This document shows positions 6,585 to 10,804 of a stretch of DNA of 10,804 nucleotides, piece after piece. Position numbers and translations under genes: made by a program. This DNA is from an uncultured Paracoccaceae bacterium (GTDB taxonomy: Bacteria > Pseudomonadota > Alphaproteobacteria > Rhodobacterales > Rhodobacteraceae): NCBI GenBank assembly GCA_937132145.1, contig CAKZNY010000026.1:1-10804 (forward strand). Direction: 5' to 3'. Position 1 is the stretch's first letter, and each line of letters begins with the position of its first letter. The notes under the pieces were generated by a model that saw only the letters and a list, made by a program, of their open reading frames with translations, was not told where the DNA came from and ran no database searches.

Positions 6585-7709
6585 TTAGGCCGACAGAAGG
6601 GAAGCCCGTCCGGCGGTCGCATCAATACTAAAGAACGTATCAAGGATCACTTGCGCGGGGTCAAGGTTTACAGCGCGTGCATGGGCGATACGGGCGGTTA
6701 ATTCTTGCACCAGTGTCGCCCATTCGCGGGCTTGATAGGGATTGGCAGACAGGCGTGCCGCTAGTTCGGCCTCGCCGTTGAGCACGATTTCACCGCGCCC
6801 TTTTGCACCGCTTAGGGCAAGACGAGAGAGCGCGAGCATCAGCAGGCGCACGGTCATGTCGTATCGGCCCTCGGCGCCTTTACCGGCGCATTTCTCGCCA
6901 AGCGCGATAATGCGCGGGCGGTTCATTCGCGGGGCCGTGGACAGCAGCGAAAGGATGTTTTGGTAAATCTCCAATCCATCATTGGCCAGCAAATCGATGC
7001 ATTCACCCGCCGAACCACCGGAAAGCGCATTCAGTGCGTCGTTGTTACTGTCAGGAAATCCGGCTTGATCCATCACTTTCCCCAGCGCGTCGGGCGACAA
7101 CGGGCTACAGCGCAATTCGCGGCAACGCGAGCGGATGGTTGGCAGAAGTTTGGCGGGCTGGTGGCTAATCAGCATGATAACCGTTTTCGCGGGGGGCTCT
7201 TCCAGCACTTTCAGAAGCGCGTTTTCGGCGGAGGTGTTCATTTCATCCGCCGCATCGACAATCGCGATGCGCCAGCCGCCGTCTGCGGCAGAGAGGGTGA
7301 AGAAACTTTTCAGCTTGCGCACCTCGTCGACGGTGATCGCTGTTTTGAGGCGCTTTTTCTTTTCGTCCCATGGGCGGCGGCAGAGGAATATGCCGGGCTC
7401 GGCCAAAGCGGCTACGCGGCGGAAAACCGGATCATCCGGGGGGATATGCAAAGTGTCAGCGGTAGACGCTTTGAGCATGCCTGCATCGTTGTCGCTGGCC
7501 AGAAGGAAGCGCGCGATGTTCCACGCCAAGGTAGCTTTTCCGGTGCCTTTGGGACCTGTGATCAGCCAACTGTGGTGCAACCGGTTTTGGTTGAAGCCTT
7601 CCAGAAAAGTTGCGACGGCCACGTCTTGGCCGAATAATACAGGGGTTTTTCGGGGGTGGGGGGCGCCCTCGATGCGGTCGGATTCAGGGATTTCGTCGAG
7701 ATCACTCAT
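6585..7709 (-). CDS. holB: DNA polymerase III subunit delta' (clamp loader)
   Basis: A 374-residue AAA+ protein. In the clamp loader, delta' works with delta and tau/gamma to open the beta sliding clamp and load it on primed DNA. The P-loop-like segment SWLITGPKGTGKATLA (47-62) has Lys58. GGWRIAIVDAADEMNTSAEN (144-163) is the Walker B-like stretch, with NALLKVLEEPP after it. The SRC motif typical of delta' and gamma/tau is Ser194-Arg195-Cys196 in TIRSRCRELRC. The helical C-terminal collar domain fills the rest. Delta' of E. coli does not hydrolyse ATP even though it has the fold; here the P-loop is better preserved than in E. coli, which is common in alphaproteobacteria as far as I recall. 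Its ATG overlaps the tmk stop (ATGA at 7709-7706), with AGAGG seven bases upstream. Confidence 0.93.
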   Translation of the reverse strand: MSDLDEIPESDRIEGAPHPRKTPVLFGQDVAVATFLEGFNQNRLHHSWLITGPKGTGKATLAWNIARFLLASDNDAGMLKASTADTLHIPPDDPVFRRVAALAEPGIFLCRRPWDEKKKRLKTAITVDEVRKLKSFFTLSAADGGWRIAIVDAADEMNTSAENALLKVLEEPPAKTVIMLISHQPAKLLPTIRSRCRELRCSPLSPDALGKVMDQAGFPDSNNDALNALSGGSAGECIDLLANDGLEIYQNILSLLSTAPRMNRPRIIALGEKCAGKGAEGRYDMTVRLLMLALSRLALSGAKGRGEIVLNGEAELAARLSANPYQAREWATLVQELTARIAHARAVNLDPAQVILDTFFSIDATAGRASLLSA

Positions 7710-8329
7710 CCGGTCACCTCTAGGGCGAGGGTCAGGATTTCGGGGGAGATTTCATCGATGGGGCGATTGCCGTCGATCAGAACGCACCGTTCTGGCGTTG
7801 ATTTTGCGAGGGTTTGGAAGCCGTCGCGCAGGCGGTGTTGGAACTCTAGCCCGAAGTCCTCGAACCGGTCCTCGCCGGATTTTCGGGCCAAGCCACGGGA
7901 AAGGGCGGCGTCGGGATCCATGTCGATAATGAAGGTGCGATCGGGTTCAAAGCCGATCATAAGGTCGTGGATGGCATCGACGGTTTCGCGCAATTCGGAG
8001 CGTACGGCCCCTTGGTAAACGCGGGTGGAATCGGCGAAGCGGTCAGAAATCACGATGTCGCCGCGTTCCAGTGCCGGAAGGATGGTGCGTTCTACGTGGT
8101 CGCGCCGTGCGGCGTAGAACAACAGGATTTCGGTTTCGGGCGACCAGCGGTTCGGGTCGCCTTCAACCAGTAGTTTACGGATTTCTTCCGCCCCCGGAGA
8201 CCCCCCCGGTTCGCGGGTCAAAACGACTGAATGCCCGCGTTCACGCAGGGCTTCGGCCAGAATTTTGGCTTGGGAGGATTTGCCCGAACCATCGATCCCC
8301 TCGAACGTCAGGAATACACCTTTGGTCAA
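7706..8329 (-). CDS. tmk: Thymidylate kinase (dTMP kinase)
   Basis: A 207-residue P-loop kinase that converts dTMP to dTDP with ATP, an essential step in dTTP synthesis. The phosphate loop is EGIDGSGKSSQ (10-20) with Lys17. TREPGGSPG (38-46) is the substrate-binding signature, DRFADST (96-102) is the family DR[YF].DS motif, and ALSRGLARKSGEDRFED forms the lid with basic residues. The start is TTG at 8329: no ATG or GTG lies in frame before the P-loop or upstream to the previous stop, and a G-rich GGGGGG stretch is placed as a Shine-Dalgarno a few bases before it. The gene begins 2 bp after the dacC stop and overlaps holB by 4 bp. The weak start codon may tie its expression to translation of the upstream gene. 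Confidence 0.95.
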   Translation of the reverse strand: MTKGVFLTFEGIDGSGKSSQAKILAEALRERGHSVVLTREPGGSPGAEEIRKLLVEGDPNRWSPETEILLFYAARRDHVERTILPALERGDIVISDRFADSTRVYQGAVRSELRETVDAIHDLMIGFEPDRTFIIDMDPDAALSRGLARKSGEDRFEDFGLEFQHRLRDGFQTLAKSTPERCVLIDGNRPIDEISPEILTLALEVTG

Positions 8330-8331
8330 GC

Positions 8332-9477
8332 TCAGCCCCCCGACGTGGCGGTGCGAATACGCCTAAGGAGAATTTCAACAGTGGCGGAAATACGTTCCGC
8401 AAAACCACCTGCCTCGACCGATGTCAGGGCGGTCAGCGGGAAGCTTATGGGGTCTGAATCAGGGACGATGATGACCAGCTCGCCGATCTTTTGGCCGGCG
8501 CTGATAGGGGCCTCGATCGGGTCAGTATAGGTGTAATATGCGGTGGTCTGGCTTAGGCTTTGAAGGGGAAGCAGCAGTTCTATGTCGCTCGAGAGGGCCA
8601 TCTCAACGGTTTTTTCAGCGCCCAGCCACACGTTTGCACTGTCGACCGGTTCACCGGCTTTGAACAGGGTTTTCATTTTGAATTCGCGAAATGCCCACCG
8701 CACGACCCGCTCGGCTTCGGTTGAACGTGTCAGCGATGAATCCATTCCACCGAGCATGAAGACAATCCGGCGCCCCTCGCTTACGGCGGAGCCAACGAGA
8801 CCGTAACCAGCCTCTTGCGTGTGGCCGGTTTTCAGGCCGTCTGCGCCAATCCCCAATCCCAAAAGCGGATTGCGGTTGTTTTGCACGATGTTTTCCCATG
8901 TGAAGGTTTCTTCGGCGAAGTACCCGTAATACTGCGGGAATTTTTCGATCAGGCGCGTGGCTATAAAGACGAGGTCTGTGGCGCTCATTTCTTGCCCGGG
9001 ATCAGGCCAGCCAGTGGAGTTGACGAAGTTGGAATCCATCATTCCAAGTTCGCGCGCACGCAGGGTCATGCGTCTGGAAAATGCGTCTTCGGTTCCTGAC
9101 ATACCTTCAGCTAGAACGATACAAGCGTCATTGCCGGACTGGACTATGACGCCACGGATAAGGTCCTCGATTCGAATGCGGGTGCCTTCGCGTACGAACA
9201 TTTTAGAACCACCCTTTTGCGCGGCTTTAGCTGACACACGGAAGGTGTCGTCCAAGGTTAACCGGCCGTCTTCCAAGGCCTCAAATACCATATTCAAGGT
9301 CATGAGTTTGGACATCGAGGCGGGGGGCATCGGCTCGTCCGCGTTTTTCGACAACAGGATTGTGCCAGTGTTGTAATCGACCACCAAGGCCGATCTAGCA
9401 GACGTTTCAAACGCGAACGCGGGTTGCAACAACAGGCTTGTCAGGGCGAATACGGCTATGAAAAATCGCAGGACCAT
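8332..9477 (-). CDS. dacC: D-alanyl-D-alanine carboxypeptidase (low-molecular-weight PBP, PBP5 family)
   Basis: A 381-residue serine peptidase of the S11 family that removes the terminal D-Ala of peptidoglycan pentapeptides in the periplasm, limiting cross-linking. An N-terminal signal peptide has a hydrophobic core at 3-20 and a likely signal peptidase cut after Ala22 (AFA then FE). The three active-site motifs are complete: SMSK with Ser54 and Lys57, SGN at 114-116, and KTG at 216-218. A beta-rich C-terminal PBP5-type domain follows (about 270-360), then a basic amphipathic end (FAERISATVEILLRRIRT) that fits the family's membrane anchor. AAGGA lies about six bases before the ATG. It starts 9 bp after the SPOR lipoprotein gene, so both are probably made together. 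The family is sure; the letter dacC among the paralogues dacA/C/D/F is by convention only. Confidence 0.94.
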   Translation of the reverse strand: MVLRFFIAVFALTSLLLQPAFAFETSARSALVVDYNTGTILLSKNADEPMPPASMSKLMTLNMVFEALEDGRLTLDDTFRVSAKAAQKGGSKMFVREGTRIRIEDLIRGVIVQSGNDACIVLAEGMSGTEDAFSRRMTLRARELGMMDSNFVNSTGWPDPGQEMSATDLVFIATRLIEKFPQYYGYFAEETFTWENIVQNNRNPLLGLGIGADGLKTGHTQEAGYGLVGSAVSEGRRIVFMLGGMDSSLTRSTEAERVVRWAFREFKMKTLFKAGEPVDSANVWLGAEKTVEMALSSDIELLLPLQSLSQTTAYYTYTDPIEAPISAGQKIGELVIIVPDSDPISFPLTALTSVEAGGFAERISATVEILLRRIRTATSGG

Positions 9478-9486
9478 TGGTTTTCC

Positions 9487-10353
9487 TTATCCCAGAATTA
9501 TGGCGTCTGTATAGCCCAGTTCAATAACAACACTCATCATGATTTCCAATGCCTCGGGGGTTTTAGCTGGCCCGACAATGATGCGGTACAGCGTTTTTCC
9601 GCCGATCTGACGCTCGCGGATTTCGGCATCAAGCCCGGCTGTGGTCAATTTTGCGACGGTCACTTCGGCACGGGCTTTGTCTTGCAAGGTGGCTACTTGC
9701 ACGTAGGTTCCCGGCCGGTCCGCTGCCTCGATCACCGAACTTACAGGTGGCAGGGCGGTTTCTTCGATGGCGGTGGCTATAATGGGCGTCGGGGTTGGTT
9801 CGACGATGGCGGCGGCCACTGGCTCTTCAATCGGAGTCGTCACCTCGGTTGGTTCCGGAGTTGGACGTCGCAGGGGCGTTGTCATGTTAAGCGTTTCCAC
9901 CTCGACAACCACTTCGACGGTTTTGCGGCGAAGGGCAATGATAGTAAGTTCAACCGGAGTGCCAGCCTGAACGCCTAGGGCGGCCGCTGCATCGGCGGAA
10001 AGTTCGATTTTCGGGCCAGGGAAATCGCGCTCTCGTTTGTAAAGCGCCCCGATAACTTCTTTGCCTGTCGTATTATTTCGGATGCGGACCCGTTCGGGTT
10101 TTTCGATGTCAGGGTATGCGATCCAGACACCACCGAACGTTGGGCGACCATCCCAGAGGGCTTTGTCGGTGATGCTGAAGGCTTCCGGCGCGGTCACGTC
10201 GATTTCGACGGTTTCGACGGAATTGCCGTTTGGTAAAGGGATGTCCGGAGCCGCCCCTGACAAACCTTCGGCGCAGCCCGCCAACGCCAAGGTGCCCAGC
10301 AACGACGCAATGGCTGAATGGCGGGTAGACAGCTGTCTTTTGAAAAGCTTCAT
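9487..10353 (-). CDS. Envelope lipoprotein with RlpA-like middle part and C-terminal SPOR domain
   Basis: A 288-residue protein. Its signal peptide ends in a lipobox, LALAGC with Cys27, so it should be lipidated; the residue after Cys is Ala, which favours the outer membrane. Residues about 66-142 (LWDGRPTFGG to TIIALRR) hold a beta-rich segment whose RVRIRNNTTGKEV then KIELSADAAAALGV pattern resembles the C-terminal half of the double-psi barrel of RlpA, but the DRGPF-type catalytic stretch is replaced by KRERDFPGP. A Pro/Glu/Thr-rich linker follows (about 160-205). Residues about 214-288, starting GTYVQVATLQDK and containing LYRIIVGP, are a SPOR domain, which binds glycan strands lacking stem peptides at division sites. 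AGGGG lies about seven bases before the ATG. Heading an operon with a carboxypeptidase fits a role in septal wall remodelling; that is inferred. Confidence 0.86.
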   Translation of the reverse strand: MKLFKRQLSTRHSAIASLLGTLALAGCAEGLSGAAPDIPLPNGNSVETVEIDVTAPEAFSITDKALWDGRPTFGGVWIAYPDIEKPERVRIRNNTTGKEVIGALYKRERDFPGPKIELSADAAAALGVQAGTPVELTIIALRRKTVEVVVEVETLNMTTPLRRPTPEPTEVTTPIEEPVAAAIVEPTPTPIIATAIEETALPPVSSVIEAADRPGTYVQVATLQDKARAEVTVAKLTTAGLDAEIRERQIGGKTLYRIIVGPAKTPEALEIMMSVVIELGYTDAIILG

Positions 10354-10369
10354 GTATCACCCCTGAACC

Positions 10370-10435
10370 CGAGCCAAATTGGCACTTCCGAGCCTGCTCG
10401 CCTCGATATCGCCGCGTCTTGCGGTCGTTGGCTCG
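10370..10435 (-). promoter_or_regulatory. Possible structured 5' leader of the SPOR-dacC operon
   Basis: CGAGCCAA at 10370-10377 and TTGGCTCG at 10428-10435 are perfect 8-base inverted repeats 50 bases apart, upstream of the first operon gene. Between them are two small G/C hairpins (CCGC/GCGG at 10412-10424 and CGAG/CTCG at 10389-10400). A competing GCCAA/TTGGC hairpin lies at 10373-10383. Read as minus-strand RNA, this could fold as a closed multi-branch element ending about nine bases before the AGGGG ribosome site. A weak promoter-like pair (TTTTCA, 17 bases, TAGACT) lies just upstream at about 10436-10464, but would start transcription inside the element. The function is unknown and the structure could be chance. 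Confidence 0.3.
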
Positions 10436-10526
10436 AGTCTAGACAATTACCTGTGAAATGAAAAGTACCCAGATTTGAATTCCACGTGTGGACGTTCCGG
10501 GTTCTTCTAGTTACAAGCCCTCCCAC

Positions 10527-10616
10527 GGAGAAGTGGCAGAGTGGTTTAATGCACCGGTCTTGAAAACCGACGTAGGTGAAAGTCTACCCAGGGTTCGAAT
10601 CCCTGCTTCTCCGCCA
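10527..10616 (+). tRNA. tRNA-Ser (anticodon TGA), with encoded CCA
   Basis: A complete 90-base class II tRNA. The acceptor stem GGAGAAG (10527-10533) pairs with CTTCTCC (10606-10612), followed by discriminator G and CCA encoded at 10614-10616. The anticodon loop CTTGAAA carries TGA at 10561-10563, which reads UCA. The outermost anticodon-stem pair would be C-A; the other four pairs are Watson-Crick. A long variable arm (about 10571-10588, GTAGG with CTAC) identifies tRNA-Ser. The T arm is CAGGG and CCCTG around TTCGAAT. It is divergent from the SPOR operon, and no clear promoter hexamers are seen directly upstream. Confidence 0.97.
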
Positions 10617-10651
10617 GATACCCATTTCATTCAATATCATTAAGTAGTTTT

Positions 10652-10673
10652 AAGTAAGGTTTAACCCTTATTT
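10652..10673 (+). terminator. Weak hairpin downstream of tRNA-Ser
   Basis: AAGTAAGG at 10652-10659 can pair with CCTTATTT at 10666-10673 (one G-U pair) around a 6-base loop, 35 bases after the tRNA end. The lower right arm is T-rich but no T-run follows. It could end the tRNA transcript, yet the stem is A/T-rich and this A/T-rich stretch could give such pairs by chance. Two copies of TTAAGTA lie ten bases apart at about 10640 and 10650. Confidence 0.25.
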
Positions 10674-10719
10674 ATAAGTCGTAATTGCCATATCTCTACC
10701 TTTTCATTAATTTTCGATT

Positions 10720-10740
10720 ACAGTGAATGCTGCTCACTGT
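10720..10740. promoter_or_regulatory. Interrupted 21-bp palindrome, possible operator
   Basis: ACAGTGA (10720-10726) and TCACTGT (10734-10740) are perfect 7-base inverted repeats around a 7-base spacer. A TATATT at 10745-10750 sits just downstream, so the palindrome would cover the -35 region of a promoter using that -10 box; no -35 hexamer of its own is recognisable. This is the geometry of a dimeric regulator site. The regulator and target gene are unknown, and the target would lie right of the window. Confidence 0.35.
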
Positions 10741-10757
10741 GTGGTATATTATGTGGG

Positions 10758-10804
10758 ATGAGAAAATGGAGTAAGGCAATAGCTCATTCGAATAGTATGA
10801 CTTT
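10758..10804 (+). CDS. Possible start of a gene running off the right edge
   Basis: From the ATG at 10758 a frame stays open to the edge of the window, 15 codons beginning MRKWSKAIAHSNSMT. Only a GTGGG run precedes the ATG, which is a poor ribosome site. Another ATG at 10751 is closed after a few codons. It follows the palindrome and TATATT box. Too short to support more than a mention, and an open frame this short can occur by chance. Confidence 0.18.
   Translation, partial: MRKWSKAIAHSNSMT

Larger units (their letters stand above)
3490..10353 (-). other. Probable eight-gene operon (SPOR lipoprotein to small membrane protein)
   Basis: Eight genes follow each other on the minus strand with junctions of 9 bp, 2 bp, a 4-bp ATGA overlap, 13 bp, a 1-bp TAATG overlap, a 4-bp ATGA overlap and finally 60 bp. 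I see no terminator-like hairpin between the first seven. The overlaps suggest translational coupling of tmk with holB, tatD with the MBL hydrolase, and the hydrolase with the permease. The last gene could have its own promoter in the 60-bp gap. tmk-holB-ycfH are also neighbours in E. coli, so this core order is old. Confidence 0.7.

Noticed and set aside
6572..6643. N-terminal extension of the TatD-family protein by 24 residues
   Set aside because: It would overlap the end of holB, has no family similarity, and the ATG at 6571 has a good Shine-Dalgarno and begins the conserved region.
6960..7929. Long plus-strand open frames (225 and 264 codons) opposite holB and tmk
   Set aside because: Both are antisense to the motif-bearing holB and tmk genes, have Arg/Ser- or Gly-rich composition and no recognisable fold or ribosome site.
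10481..10492. TCCAC-GT-GTGGA inverted repeat between the SPOR gene and tRNA-Ser
   Set aside because: Five-base arms with a CACGTG core are too common to call an operator without a promoter or comparison.
1..10804. Defence system, CRISPR array, mobile element or novel gene cluster
   Set aside because: I looked for repeats with spacers, transposase or integrase motifs, toxin-antitoxin-sized gene pairs and nuclease-ATPase clusters. All sizeable genes fall in known housekeeping or transport families except the small membrane protein, so the suggestion of an undescribed system is not supported inside this window.

Overview
The window looks like chromosomal DNA of an alphaproteobacterium, most likely a Rhodobacterales (roseobacter-type) species. 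This rests on recognising protein families and on moderately GC-rich coding sequence, not on any database search. Almost all of it is dense, ordinary housekeeping sequence. I did not find a convincing new multi-gene system, and I found no CRISPR array, insertion sequence, transposase, integrase or toxin-antitoxin pair.

Left part (1-3462). The tail of an unidentified plus-strand gene (1-105) is followed by an xthA-type exonuclease III on the minus strand. Next comes a plus-strand sulfotransferase-like gene whose 3' end overlaps, tail to tail, the end of a minus-strand A-type Fe-S carrier (erpA/iscA family). That carrier is divergent from dgt, a dGTP triphosphohydrolase with a strong Shine-Dalgarno. 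The sulfotransferase is the only accessory-looking gene among these conserved ones.

Middle and right part (3490-10353). Eight genes run on the minus strand and are probably one transcription unit, read from 10353 down to 3490: a lipoprotein with a C-terminal SPOR domain, a D-Ala-D-Ala carboxypeptidase (dacC type), thymidylate kinase (tmk, TTG start), DNA polymerase III delta' (holB), a TatD-family metal hydrolase, an MBL-fold metallohydrolase, an AEC-family permease, and a small two-helix membrane protein of unknown function. Most junctions are 2-13 bp gaps or ATGA/TAATG overlaps, which suggests translational coupling. The tmk-holB-tatD core matches the tmk-holB-ycfH order of E. coli. The unit joins envelope work (SPOR protein, carboxypeptidase) to DNA precursor supply and replication (Tmk, HolB).

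Right edge (10354-10804). The operon leader has inverted repeats that could fold. A tRNA-Ser(UGA) gene points the other way. Beyond the tRNA the sequence drops to about one third G+C and holds a 21-bp interrupted palindrome just upstream of a TATATT box. A tRNA gene followed by a sharp composition change is a common setting for integrated elements, but no integrase or repeated attachment sequence is visible here.
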